From assembly GCA_934271235.1 (NCBI GenBank), contig CAKQQT010000011.1:1-64000 (forward strand): a stretch of 64,000 nt of DNA. Reading direction: 5' to 3'. Below are positions 15,549 through 24,333 of this stretch, piece by piece. The DNA is from an uncultured Clostridia bacterium (lineage in GTDB: Bacteria > Bacillota > Clostridia > Peptostreptococcales > Anaerovoracaceae). The translations under genes and the position numbers were made by a program. The notes beneath the pieces were generated by a model. That model saw only the letters and a program-made list of their open reading frames with translations. It was not told the DNA's origin and ran no database searches. Position 1 is the first letter of the stretch; every line of letters starts with the position of its first letter.

Positions 15549-17303
15549 CTACACGTCGCTCCGGTCAGTGTAATGCGTATGCAGCAGCTGATGGGAACGC
15601 ATGCCGCCCGCCATGCCGAGGTACTCCTTGTAGAGCTTTTTGACAGTCGGATTGTTGTGCGCCTTGCGGATATACTTTTCGCGGTCGCCTTTGTAGAGGG
15701 CGCTGGCGCGTTTCTCCTTAAAGTCTACCCAGTTGCGTACGTCCGAAACCTGCAGCGGCTGCCCGCCGCCGTTGATGCAGCCGCCCGGACAAGCCATGAT
15801 CTCGATGAAATCAAAATGTTCTCCGGCCTTGACACGCTCGATGATCTTACGCGCGTTCCCCAGGCCGTGCGCGACTGCCGCCCGGATCGTCAGATCTGCG
15901 ATCTCGACCTCGGCCACCTTGATGCCGTCGTCCAGGCCGCGCACCTGCACATAGTCGATGGCGTCGGAACTGCTGCCGTTGAGGATATCCGCCACCGTTC
16001 TCAGCGCTGCTTCCATCACGCCGCCGGTCGTACCGAAGATCAGACCTGCGCCGGTCGACATGCCGAGCGGATTGTCAAACTCTCCGTCGCCGACGGCATT
16101 GAAGTCAATGCCGATCATTTTGATCATACGCGCCAGTTCTCTGGTCGTGATGACCGCGTCGACATCCGCCAGTCCCTTGACCGAAAGCTCCGGCCGCTGC
16201 GCCTCATATTTTTTCGCGACACAAGGCATAACGGAAACCACATAGATCGACTGCGGATCGATGCCGTTCTTTTCTGCGTAATAGCTCTTGATGATCGCGC
16301 CCATCATCTGATGCGGCGATTTGCAGGTCGACAGGTTCGGCAGCATTTCCGGGAAATTATGCTCGCAGAACTTGATCCATCCCGGCGAACAGGATGTGAT
16401 CAGCGGCAGTACCCCGCCGCCGCGAATGCGGTCGATCAGCTCCGTGCCCTCTTCCATGACGGTCAGATCCGCCGCGGTATCGGTATCAAAGACCTTGTCA
16501 AAACCCAGCATCCGCAGCGCCGTCACCATCTTGCCGGTCACATCGGTGCCGATCGGATTGCCGAATTCTTCACCGAGCACCGCACGGACCGCCGGAGCCG
16601 TCTGTACGACGACATGTTTCTCCGGATCATACAGCGCGTCCCAGACTTCATCGATGCTGCGATGCTCCTGCAGCGCGCCGGTCGGACAGACGTTGATGCA
16701 CTGTCCGCAGTTCACACAGACCGTGGCGTCCAGACTGCGGTTTTCCGCGGAACCGATGACGGTCTGATAGCCGCGGTTGATCGCCGAGATCGCGCCGACT
16801 GTCTGAATGTTATTGCAGACACTCACACAGCGCCTGCAGAGGATGCAGCGGTTTGGATCTCTCTGGATCGAGATGCCGTCATCGACACTCAGCGGCTGGT
16901 CGCTGGTGACGTGTTCCTGATATTTCACATAGTTTTCAAAGTGTACGTCCATCTTGTCCGTCAGGATCTGCAGCTCGCAGGAGTTGGTCCTGGTGCAGCT
17001 CTGGCATCTGGCCGGATGGTTTGAGAGGATCAGCTCCAGGGTCTTCTGTCTGACCTTCATGATCTCCGGCGTGTGCGTCCGTACCTCCATGCCGTCCTTG
17101 ACCGGATAACCGCAGGCCGCCTGCAGCGCGCGGGAGCCTTTGACTTCCACCAGACACATCCGGCAGCAGCCGATCTCACTGACGTCTTTCAGAAAGCAGA
17201 GGGTCGGAATATGGATGTTGATTTCTTTGGCCGCCTCCAGGACGGTATAGGTATCCGGAACATAAACCTGGATCCCGTCGATCGTTACATGTACTTTTCC
17301 CAT
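15549..17303 (-). CDS. hydA: [FeFe] hydrogenase catalytic subunit (HydA/HndD type)
   Basis: Catalytic subunit that forms or consumes H2. Domains in order: N-terminal [2Fe-2S] ferredoxin fold (LCFLKDVSEIGCCRMC), His-Cys3 cluster (HPARCQSCTRTNSC), two [4Fe-4S] ferredoxin motifs (CILCRRCVSVC and CVNCGQCINVCPTGA), then the H-cluster domain with all three signatures TSCSPGWIKFCE, MPCVAKKYEAQRPE and ACPGGCINGGGQP, and a C-terminal small-subunit segment. The start at 17303 (MGKVHVTIDG) is preferred over a longer frame because AAGGGGGA lies just before it and homology begins there, giving 584 aa. The gene sits 14 bp after the NuoF-like gene, making a HydCBA operon. The subunit composition matches NADH/ferredoxin-dependent electron-bifurcating hydrogenases. 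Confidence 0.95.
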   Translation of the reverse strand: MGKVHVTIDGIQVYVPDTYTVLEAAKEINIHIPTLCFLKDVSEIGCCRMCLVEVKGSRALQAACGYPVKDGMEVRTHTPEIMKVRQKTLELILSNHPARCQSCTRTNSCELQILTDKMDVHFENYVKYQEHVTSDQPLSVDDGISIQRDPNRCILCRRCVSVCNNIQTVGAISAINRGYQTVIGSAENRSLDATVCVNCGQCINVCPTGALQEHRSIDEVWDALYDPEKHVVVQTAPAVRAVLGEEFGNPIGTDVTGKMVTALRMLGFDKVFDTDTAADLTVMEEGTELIDRIRGGGVLPLITSCSPGWIKFCEHNFPEMLPNLSTCKSPHQMMGAIIKSYYAEKNGIDPQSIYVVSVMPCVAKKYEAQRPELSVKGLADVDAVITTRELARMIKMIGIDFNAVGDGEFDNPLGMSTGAGLIFGTTGGVMEAALRTVADILNGSSSDAIDYVQVRGLDDGIKVAEVEIADLTIRAAVAHGLGNARKIIERVKAGEHFDFIEIMACPGGCINGGGQPLQVSDVRNWVDFKEKRASALYKGDREKYIRKAHNNPTVKKLYKEYLGMAGGMRSHQLLHTHYTDRSDV

Positions 17304-17317
17304 TTCAGTTTCCCCCT

Positions 17318-19228
17318 TTACGCATTCTTCATGATCGACTTGAACGGACATTTTGCCATGCAGACGCCGCACTTGATGCACTTATCCTGATCGATGCTGT
17401 ACGGTTCGTCCTTGCTGCCGCTGATCGCGCCGACCGGACAGTTCTTGGCACAGATGCCGCAGCGTTTGCAGATCTCGCTGTCGACCACATAGCGCAGCAT
17501 GGAGATGCAGACGCCCGCCGGACATTTTTTATCCCGTACATGGGCAACGTATTCGTCTTTGAAATATTTCATCGTGGAAAGCACCGGATTCGGTGCGGAC
17601 TGTCCGAGGCCGCAGAGCGATGCGCGTTTGATGGTATGCGCCAGTTCTTCCAGCTCGTCCAGATCCTCCATCGTACCCTTACCCTCGGTGATCCGCGTAA
17701 GGATGTCCAGCATCCTGCGCGTGCCGATCCGGCAAGGCGGACATTTGCCGCAGGATTCGTCTACCGTAAATTCCAGGAAGAATTTCGCGATATCGACCAT
17801 GCAGGTGTTCTCATCCATGACGATCATGCCGCCGGAGCCCATCATCGAACCCAGCTTGCTCAAGGATTCATAGTCGATCGGCGTATCCAGATGCTCAGCC
17901 GGGATACAGCCGCCCGACGGCCCGCCGGTCTGCGCCGCTTTGAATTTTTTGCCGCCCGGGATCCCTCCGCCGATGTCGTAGATCATTTCCCGCAGAGTCG
18001 TGCCCATCGGGATCTCGACCAGACCGGAGTTGTTGATCTTGCCGCCGAGCGCGAAAACCTTCGTGCCGGTCGATTTCTCCGTGCCGATGCCGCGGAACCA
18101 GTCCGCGCCCTTGAGCAGGATCTGCGGCACATTCGCAAAGGTCTCGACATTGTTGAGGATCGTCGGTTTGCCGAACAGACCGCGCACCGCCGATGACGGC
18201 GGTTTGAGACGCGGTTCGCCGCGGTTTCCTTCAATGGAGATCATCAGCGCGGTCGCTTCTCCGCAGACAAACGCGCCTGCGCCGAGACGGATCTCGATAT
18301 CAAAATCCAGACCCTTGCCAAGGATATTTTCACCCAAAAGTCCGTACGCGCGCGCCTGCGCAATGGCGATCTTCAGACGTTCCACCGCGGTCGGATATTC
18401 CGCGCGCACGTAGATATAACCGGACTGCGCGCCGATGGCGTAGGCCGTGATTGCCATCGCCTCCAGCACCGAATGCGGATCATCTTCCAAGATCGAACGA
18501 TCCATGAACGCGCCCGGATCGCCCTCATCCGCATTACAGACTACGATCTTTTCGGCGGTCTGCTGCTGCGCGGCTACCTCCCACTTTGCGCCGGCCGGGA
18601 AACCGCCGCCGCCTCTGCCGCGCAGACCGGAATCCTTGACGACCTCAATGACATCCTCCGGCTGCATTTCGTACAGCGCCTTGGCGAGCGCCGCATAGCC
18701 GTCGAGCGCAATGTATTCTTCAATGCGTTCCGAATTGATCCGGCCGCAGTTTTTGAGCGCGATACGGTTCTGCTTGGAGAAAAATTCTTCTTCGTGCGGG
18801 GAAAGCAGACGTTCCACCGTCTTGCCGTTCTTAACATGGCTTTCCCAGATCTCCTCGATATCTTCCTCCGAAACCTTGGTATACATGATGCCTTCCGGCT
18901 GCAGCACCAGGATCGGTCCCTCGGAACAGAGTCCGAAGCAGCCGGTCCGTACGATCTCGATCTCTTCCTGCAGATCGTCGCGCGCGGCCAGTTCGGTAAG
19001 GCGCGCGATCAGCTTGCCGGAACCGGAGGAATGACATCCGCCTCCGCCGCAGACCATGAGCGAAAGTCCGGCATGGCTTTCTGCCTGCTCGTCGAAGCGG
19101 TGGCCGATCTGCGCGAGTGTTTCTTCCTTGATCTGTTTTAATGCTTCCGCCGATTTCAATTTGCTGCGCACCGTTTTTGTCGTCTGTATCTTCTCCGCAC
19201 CTGCGGTCTTCATCGTCCTTTCAGCCAT
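17318..19228 (-). CDS. hydB: NuoF-like NADH-binding subunit of bifurcating hydrogenase (HydB/HndC type)
   Basis: Flavin- and NADH-binding diaphorase subunit. An N-terminal thioredoxin-like [2Fe-2S] segment (GGGGCHSSGSGKL...TGCFGLCSEGP, residues about 60-110) precedes the NuoF core with GRGGGGFPAGAKW (FMN), CNADEGDPGAFMDR, CGEATALMISIEG and the [4Fe-4S] motif ESCGKCPPCRIGT. Two C-terminal ferredoxin motifs, CKRCGICAKNCPVGA and CIKCGVCMAKCPF, are typical of HydB/HndC. Length is 636 aa. AAGGAG precedes the ATG; a start at MKTAGAEK six codons later is possible. It follows hydC by five bases and precedes hydA by 14. Confidence 0.94.
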   Translation of the reverse strand: MAERTMKTAGAEKIQTTKTVRSKLKSAEALKQIKEETLAQIGHRFDEQAESHAGLSLMVCGGGGCHSSGSGKLIARLTELAARDDLQEEIEIVRTGCFGLCSEGPILVLQPEGIMYTKVSEEDIEEIWESHVKNGKTVERLLSPHEEEFFSKQNRIALKNCGRINSERIEEYIALDGYAALAKALYEMQPEDVIEVVKDSGLRGRGGGGFPAGAKWEVAAQQQTAEKIVVCNADEGDPGAFMDRSILEDDPHSVLEAMAITAYAIGAQSGYIYVRAEYPTAVERLKIAIAQARAYGLLGENILGKGLDFDIEIRLGAGAFVCGEATALMISIEGNRGEPRLKPPSSAVRGLFGKPTILNNVETFANVPQILLKGADWFRGIGTEKSTGTKVFALGGKINNSGLVEIPMGTTLREMIYDIGGGIPGGKKFKAAQTGGPSGGCIPAEHLDTPIDYESLSKLGSMMGSGGMIVMDENTCMVDIAKFFLEFTVDESCGKCPPCRIGTRRMLDILTRITEGKGTMEDLDELEELAHTIKRASLCGLGQSAPNPVLSTMKYFKDEYVAHVRDKKCPAGVCISMLRYVVDSEICKRCGICAKNCPVGAISGSKDEPYSIDQDKCIKCGVCMAKCPFKSIMKNA

Positions 19229-19233
19229 GCGCC

Positions 19234-19725
19234 TTACGCTCCTTCCCTTTCCATCTTTTCGTATTTGCTGATGATGCCGTCGATGTCGTCAACGGTCAGT
19301 CTGCCGTAGACCTCGTCGTTCACGGTCATGACCGGCGCCAGACTGCAGGCGCCGATGCAGCGGCAGGAGTCCAGCGAAAAAAGTCCGTCTTCCGTACATT
19401 CCCCGACTTCGATCATCAGTCTTTCTTTCAGTTTATCTAAAATCTCCGCGGCGCCCTTGACATAACAGGCCGTTCCCAGACAGACGCTGACACGGTATTT
19501 TCCCTTCTGTGTCAAGGAAAACTGTGAATAGAACGTTGCCACGCCATACACCTTGGCCTCCGGGATATCCAAGCCTCTTGCCACTTTTTTCATGACTTCC
19601 GGCGGCAGATATCCGAAAATATCCTGCGCCTCATGCAGGACCGGTATCAAAGCGCCCGGCGTATCTCTGTATTTTTTGATCACTTCTTCCAGCTGTTGCA
19701 TCTGTTTTTGTTCACTGCAGCACAT
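19234..19725 (-). CDS. hydC: NuoE-like [2Fe-2S] subunit of bifurcating hydrogenase (HydC/HndA type)
   Basis: Thioredoxin-fold electron-transfer subunit of about 160 aa. The [2Fe-2S] ligands appear as CLGTACYVKGA and SLDSCRCIGACSLAPV. The N-terminal helical region (GALIPVLHEAQDIFGYLP and VYGVATFYSQF) is characteristic of NuoE. AAGGAGA precedes the ATG by seven bases. It is the first hydrogenase gene and lies 30 bp downstream of whiA with no visible terminator between, so it may be co-transcribed with whiA. With HydB and HydA it makes the trimeric bifurcating enzyme that couples NADH and reduced ferredoxin to H2. Confidence 0.94.
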   Translation of the reverse strand: MCCSEQKQMQQLEEVIKKYRDTPGALIPVLHEAQDIFGYLPPEVMKKVARGLDIPEAKVYGVATFYSQFSLTQKGKYRVSVCLGTACYVKGAAEILDKLKERLMIEVGECTEDGLFSLDSCRCIGACSLAPVMTVNDEVYGRLTVDDIDGIISKYEKMEREGA

Positions 19726-19755
19726 TCTTTTTCTCTCCTTTTTTACTCACATTTC

Positions 19756-20712
19756 TTACAATTTGGCGGCAATTTCCTCAATGCGCATCAGTCGTTTGTT
19801 GATGCCGGATTTTTTGAGCGGCGGGTCGCAAAGCTCGCCGAGCGCCGTGATCGAAATATCCGGGTTGGCAAGCCGCAGCCGCGCGGCTTCTTTCAGCTTG
19901 TCCGGCAAAAAATCCAGTCCTTTGGTCTGTTCGATCTTGCGGATCGCCTCCATCTGTTTCATGGAAGCTTCGATAGCGCGGTCCATGTTGGCATTGTCGC
20001 AGTTGACCGTGCGTTTGACGGAATGCACCATCCCCTTTTTGATACGAGTCTCTTCCAGCGAAAGCACCTGATGGCTCGCGCCCATGATGGCCAGCATATC
20101 GCTGATATAGTCGGCTTTTTTCAGATAGACCACATAACGTTTGCCGCGCTGCACGACCTTACAGCTCAAATCAACAAAGGAGTTGATCAACTTTTTGAGG
20201 TCGTTTGCCATGTTCTGCGATTCCAGAACAAATTCCAGATCATAACCCTTTTCGGGATCGCTCATCGTGCCGACGCCCAGGAAAACGCCGCGCAGATAGG
20301 CTTTTTTGCAGCATTTGCTGCCGACGATCCCGCTGTAGATCCCGTCCGAGATATAGTTGTTGCCCTCGCGTACCAAAAGGATCCCGGTTTCCCGCAGGAT
20401 CTGCTCGCTGCGGTTGTCCGCGTCGATGGTCAAACTGTAAGCATACCTTTGCCCCGCCTGCGCCTTGCCGACGGTCTTGCCCTCGCCGATCTCCAGTTTG
20501 GTCTCGATCCCGAAGTAGTCCTGCAGCAGTTTTTTGTAATGCCGGGCCACCGCCGGGTTCTGCGTTGTCACGATGATCTTGAATCTGCCGAAGCCCTGCA
20601 GTCCGATGCTGCCGGCAACCCGCAGAAAACCCGAGATCTCCGCCAGCATGCAGCATTTTTTTTCCGGCTGCACACGCGCCAGTTCATTTTTGGTTTCCGA
20701 TGCAAACGACAT
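19756..20712 (-). CDS. whiA: WhiA DNA-binding protein
   Basis: WhiA family protein of Gram-positive bacteria, linked to cell division and chromosome segregation in Bacillus and sporulation in Streptomyces. The N-terminal LAGLIDADG-like homing-endonuclease fold is visible in ELARVQPEKKCCMLAEISGFL and YLRGVFLGVGTMSDPEKGYDLEF. The C-terminal helix-turn-helix is LREAARLRLANPDISITAL...SGINKRLMRIEEIA. Length (318 aa) is typical. GAGGAGGG precedes the ATG. In most Firmicutes whiA follows yvcJ and yvcK; here neither is present, and the next gene downstream is the hydrogenase operon only 30 bp away. Confidence 0.94.
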   Translation of the reverse strand: MSFASETKNELARVQPEKKCCMLAEISGFLRVAGSIGLQGFGRFKIIVTTQNPAVARHYKKLLQDYFGIETKLEIGEGKTVGKAQAGQRYAYSLTIDADNRSEQILRETGILLVREGNNYISDGIYSGIVGSKCCKKAYLRGVFLGVGTMSDPEKGYDLEFVLESQNMANDLKKLINSFVDLSCKVVQRGKRYVVYLKKADYISDMLAIMGASHQVLSLEETRIKKGMVHSVKRTVNCDNANMDRAIEASMKQMEAIRKIEQTKGLDFLPDKLKEAARLRLANPDISITALGELCDPPLKKSGINKRLMRIEEIAAKL

Positions 20713-20808
20713 TGCTTGTCCCTCCTCGTTTTTTCAACCCCAGTTTATCATATTTTTCTGTTTTGCACCAGAGTTTCCACGCAGATTCCGCAGATTTTGC
20801 AAAGCACA

Positions 20809-20852
20809 AAGTTACTTATCCACACGCATCGGTTCGTGCGGACAAGTAACTT
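20809..20852. terminator. Hairpin between the DUF3343 gene and whiA
   Basis: AAGTTACTTATCC (from 20809) pairs with GGACAAGTAACTT (to 20852), and CACG/CGTG pairs inside. The structure begins just after the stop codon of the DUF3343 gene when read leftwards, but the U-tract on that side is poor. On the + strand it is followed by a run of A. Confidence 0.55.
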
Positions 20853-20863
20853 AAAAAACATTT

Positions 20864-21127
20864 TTACCGAACCTTCACATATCCCTTTTTACCGTCTTCA
20901 TCGCGCTGGATGCGGTAAATGCCGCTCGGCGTGATTTGCTTGCCGGCTAGGACCCTCCGCACCCGCAGGATATCATCGGTCCGAAGATACAGTCCGGTGC
21001 TGCAGGAACGTACCAGTTCGGTCGGCAGTTTTTTCAACGTCGACGCGATCCCCGCCTCCTCCAGCATATCTTCGGCGTAGGCCGCCTTATAAAACGACGA
21101 AAATGAAATCACATATTCCTGAATCAT
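20864..21127 (-). CDS. DUF3343 family protein (putative Se/S carrier-like)
   Basis: Small 87-residue protein of the DUF3343 family, common in anaerobic Firmicutes and described as putative selenium/sulfur carrier-like on the basis of genome context. Family features are the N-terminal YVISFSSFYKAAYAEDMLEEAG and the PTELVRSCSTGLYLR segment, whose single cysteine near residue 42 is the likely functional residue. AAGGGGGT precedes the ATG. It lies between dacF and whiA on the same strand, with hairpins around it; no selenium genes are nearby. Function is unproven. Confidence 0.75.
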   Translation of the reverse strand: MIQEYVISFSSFYKAAYAEDMLEEAGIASTLKKLPTELVRSCSTGLYLRTDDILRVRRVLAGKQITPSGIYRIQRDEDGKKGYVKVR

Positions 21128-21241
21128 CTTTTAACCCCCTTTGTTTCAGGTTTCTGTCATAAACGAAACTTCGGTACAGTCTGCGTTCATGTCTTATCGG
21201 TCTTGTATGTAACGGACCTCTGCTTCTGTCCGAAGATCCCA

Positions 21242-22462
21242 TCAGGAGAGCGCGCGTAAGATCAATTGTTTAAAGGAGGCTTTTTCGACGGTTTCTTCTG
21301 CAAGCAAGTCGTATACGCCGACTTCCTTGCCCTCTTTCATCACATGCAGTTCTCCGACCTTAGTACCTGCGGCGAGCGGCAGCGGTACTTCGTCAAAAAT
21401 TTCCAGTTTTGTCGTAATACTGTCCTCTTTGCCTTTCTGCACCAACGCAGTCACCCGTTCTCCGCTGACAACATTGATCTCCTGCGGAGTCCCGCGTTCG
21501 ACTTTCATACGCGTCAGCACCTCGCCCTCGTCCGCGACCAGCTTGCTGCCGAAATTGGCGAAACCGTAGTCAAACAGTTTCGCGACCTGCGCGTTGCGGA
21601 GCTTGGAAGTCTCACAGCCCAGCGCCACCGCGATCAAATGCGTATCCTCGCGGGTCGCCGAAGCACTCAGACAATAACCGGCCTCCGCTGTAAATCCGGT
21701 CTTAATGCCGTTGCAGCCCGGATAGGCCTTGATCAGCTTGTTGGTATTCGTCAGGCCGAATTCCTTTTCCTTGCCCGGAAGGCCTACGGTGATCGTGCTC
21801 TGCCAGGTCGTAAACCACTTGTGTGTTTCTTCAAAGGCATAGAGTCTGCAGGACATCACTGCTATATCATATGCGCTGGAATAATGATCTGCCACCGGCA
21901 GACCGTTGGTGTTGACAAAATGCGTGTCACGCATGCCAAGCTCGGAAGCCCGTGCGTTCATCCGCTCTACAAAGATCTCCTCACTGCCGGCCACAAACTC
22001 TGCCAGCGCCACGCATCCGTCATTGGCGCTCGCCATCGCCACGCCTTCCATCAGCTGGGCCACCGTGTGTGCTTCACCCGGTTCCATGTACATCTGGCTG
22101 CCGCCCATCGACGCGGCTCGCTCCGAGATCGTCACGGAATCGTCCAGCGTGATCTTCCCGCTGTCCACCGCCTCCATGACCAGCAGCATCGTCATGACTT
22201 TCGTAACCGAAGCAAGCGGCAGTTCTTTATGTGCATCCTGCTCAAACAACACTTCACCGGTTTCCGCATCGATCAGGACCGCTCCTTTTGCGGCAACCGC
22301 AAATGCGGCTTTCGGAGCGCTTTCCCCGGCCGGTGCATCCTTGACCGTTTCCACCTCGATCGGTTCCTGCGCCGGAAGTTTCCCCATAAACTTTGAAACG
22401 CCGACAAATCCGCAAAGGAGCAAACTAACGCCTACCAGCGATGATACGATTCTTTTCCACAT
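21242..22462 (-). CDS. dacF: D-alanyl-D-alanine carboxypeptidase (DacF/PBP5-like)
   Basis: Penicillin-binding protein of peptidase family S11 that trims the terminal D-Ala from peptidoglycan pentapeptides. The active-site triad of motifs is present: SVTK (SxxK) in LASVTKVMTMLLVM, SAND (SxN) in AMASANDGC, and KTG in NGIKTGFTAEAGYC. A C-terminal beta-domain follows (about residues 300-400), ending in a helix that could act as membrane anchor. The chosen start gives MWKRIVSSLVGVSLLLCGFVG as signal/anchor, 406 aa in all; a frame start 23 codons upstream is less likely. GGGCGGGG upstream is the probable ribosome binding site and lies inside a terminator-like hairpin. Confidence 0.9.
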   Translation of the reverse strand: MWKRIVSSLVGVSLLLCGFVGVSKFMGKLPAQEPIEVETVKDAPAGESAPKAAFAVAAKGAVLIDAETGEVLFEQDAHKELPLASVTKVMTMLLVMEAVDSGKITLDDSVTISERAASMGGSQMYMEPGEAHTVAQLMEGVAMASANDGCVALAEFVAGSEEIFVERMNARASELGMRDTHFVNTNGLPVADHYSSAYDIAVMSCRLYAFEETHKWFTTWQSTITVGLPGKEKEFGLTNTNKLIKAYPGCNGIKTGFTAEAGYCLSASATREDTHLIAVALGCETSKLRNAQVAKLFDYGFANFGSKLVADEGEVLTRMKVERGTPQEINVVSGERVTALVQKGKEDSITTKLEIFDEVPLPLAAGTKVGELHVMKEGKEVGVYDLLAEETVEKASFKQLILRALS

Positions 22463-22463
22463 A

Positions 22464-22512
22464 AAAAAGCCCCGCCCTTTCCCATTTCGTGGTAAAGTAT
22501 ATGGGGCTTTTG
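22464..22512 (-). promoter_or_regulatory. Terminator-like hairpin overlapping the dacF ribosome binding site
   Basis: Read leftwards, AAAAGCCCC (22512-22504) can pair with GGGGCTTTT (22473-22465) across a loop of about 30 nt, and the run of T residues ends directly at the dacF start codon. The 3' arm contains the GC-rich Shine-Dalgarno sequence. Folding would terminate transcription or hide the start site; in the other direction it could terminate nothing obvious. Confidence 0.5.
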
Positions 22513-22632
22513 TATGAAATATGCCTTCCACTCCGCAGAAGCTTTGATATATCGCAAAATTTACGGTTGCAATGAAGGGATTCTACCTATACAATAATCT
22601 TAACGGTCATCATATTGTTAGGAGGACTTTAC

Positions 22633-24234
22633 ATGGCAACCACCTTAGCGCAACTCCTTGCGGATGCGCAGAAAAGAAAATTTACACAGCTGGTATCTTT
22701 TATCCAGGACATTGATGATAAACTCACACTGAAACAGATTGATGCGGTGATTATCCTAGATTCAGCAGAACAACCGCCTGCCAAAGACAACACATTGTAT
22801 TTCAAAGAGGGAAACTGCATCGATTACGAAACAGACGGCAATCTTGTGATATTCGAAGACGCGCAGAAAATGTTTACGCTGTCCTACTACTTTTCCTTGC
22901 TCTTGCGCGATCACGAAAAAGATTGGTACGAAAAAATCATCGATACTTTCCTGCGCTTCGGCAATATTACATTAAAAGATCCGAATATCATGCACATGAT
23001 CACCTGCTTCAATGATATTATGAAAAATCCGGTCATTGTTTACGACGAATTCTGGAATATCACAGTCAGCACGGATACCTATCTGGATCTCTATGCCCGG
23101 CATGAGGACACACTCCAAAAACTTTATATCAAAAATACGTATTATTATAAGCAGATGGTCACCTTTTTGAAGGAGACCGCGCCTGTAAAGGAATGTACGC
23201 GTTTACTGTTTCCTGTTACTTTCGAGGATAATATTCCCAAAGGTTATTTGGCCATCTTTGACGTAGAAACACCATATGAAGAAATGGATCTCATGCTGCT
23301 GGAGATCTTTTCGAATTCTGTTCTCGTAGAAATGAAGCGTTTACTCTCCATGCAAAGTATCGAGACCAAGTTTATCAGCGACTTTCTCTATGACGTAATC
23401 TATCGTAAAACTGATAAAATTGCCGAGATTACACGAAAAGCAAGCCTTTTGAATATCGAAAAAAACGCGGACTACTGCATCATCGCAATCAATCCGTTAG
23501 GCCAGATTGCAAATTTTCGGCTCGACACCAATGGATATATTTCACAGCACGAGTTTATGTATGACCGCATTATGAACAATATCAAGAATTACCACACGAA
23601 GACATTCCCTCAGGATATTGTTTCAAAGTTCGACAATGCAACATACATTCTGCACAAAATATCCTGGGCGCCGGACCGACCGCATGACGAAAAGTCCGCT
23701 CTGTATGATATGAAAGAGTTTTGTTACAAGCTCAATAATATCTTAGGCGAACTTTTCGACGGAATGAACTTCCAGATCGGGATCGGTGGCATCGTAAACG
23801 GTCTGATCAATATATCCGGCAGTTTCCAGCAAGCTTGGGCAGCGATTTCATACGGTGAGATTCTTTACGGCAAAAAACAGGGTTTCATTATCTCTTATCA
23901 AGATAACAGTTTTTTAAAGCTGTTCGGCCGTTTACAAGAAACCGAAGCTTTGGGTGAGATCATTCCCGAAAATTTGATCCGCCTTTATCAATACGACGAA
24001 AAAAACGGGCAACAGCTGTATGAAACGCTCAAAATGTACCTGGATTGCAACTGCAACGCAAGAAAAGCTGCAGATAGACTTTATATTCACTATAAAACGA
24101 TCCTGCACCGTCTCGATAAAATCAAAAACAATTTCGGGATTGATATTGAAAACTCCAATTCCCGCCTCTACATCGAATTGGGGATCCAGCTTTTAGATCT
24201 TAAAAAAAATTCAAAGATCTTGAACCTTGACTGA
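22633..24234 (+). CDS. PucR-family transcriptional regulator
   Basis: Regulator with a C-terminal PucR-type helix-turn-helix (YLDCNCNARKAADRLYIH..TILHRLDKI, about residues 475-510) preceded by a GGDEF-like/CdaR-type middle domain (about 290-440) and a long N-terminal sensory region with FWNITVSTDTYLDLY. Length is 533 aa. The ATG at 22633 follows AGGAGG. PucR proteins control purine and related catabolic genes in Bacillus and other bacteria. The convergent neighbours encode allantoin degradation, so this is the probable activator or repressor of that cluster. The effector is unknown. Confidence 0.85.
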   Translation: MATTLAQLLADAQKRKFTQLVSFIQDIDDKLTLKQIDAVIILDSAEQPPAKDNTLYFKEGNCIDYETDGNLVIFEDAQKMFTLSYYFSLLLRDHEKDWYEKIIDTFLRFGNITLKDPNIMHMITCFNDIMKNPVIVYDEFWNITVSTDTYLDLYARHEDTLQKLYIKNTYYYKQMVTFLKETAPVKECTRLLFPVTFEDNIPKGYLAIFDVETPYEEMDLMLLEIFSNSVLVEMKRLLSMQSIETKFISDFLYDVIYRKTDKIAEITRKASLLNIEKNADYCIIAINPLGQIANFRLDTNGYISQHEFMYDRIMNNIKNYHTKTFPQDIVSKFDNATYILHKISWAPDRPHDEKSALYDMKEFCYKLNNILGELFDGMNFQIGIGGIVNGLINISGSFQQAWAAISYGEILYGKKQGFIISYQDNSFLKLFGRLQETEALGEIIPENLIRLYQYDEKNGQQLYETLKMYLDCNCNARKAADRLYIHYKTILHRLDKIKNNFGIDIENSNSRLYIELGIQLLDLKKNSKILNLD

Positions 24235-24246
24235 AGTTGATACAGC

Positions 24247-24302
24247 AAAAGCCCCGCAAAAGGTGCAAACGTGAAACGTGAAAAATATCCTGCGGGGCTT
24301 TA
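24247..24302. terminator. Bidirectional terminator between pucR-type and carbamate kinase genes
   Basis: AAAAGCCCCGCA at 24247-24258 pairs with TGCGGGGCTTT at 24291-24301 across a loop of about 32 nt. T residues follow on the + strand, and the complementary A-run gives a U-tract in the opposite direction. It separates convergent genes. Confidence 0.88.
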
Positions 24303-24333
24303 CTTGTATGTTGTATATTGTTAGGCAAACAAT

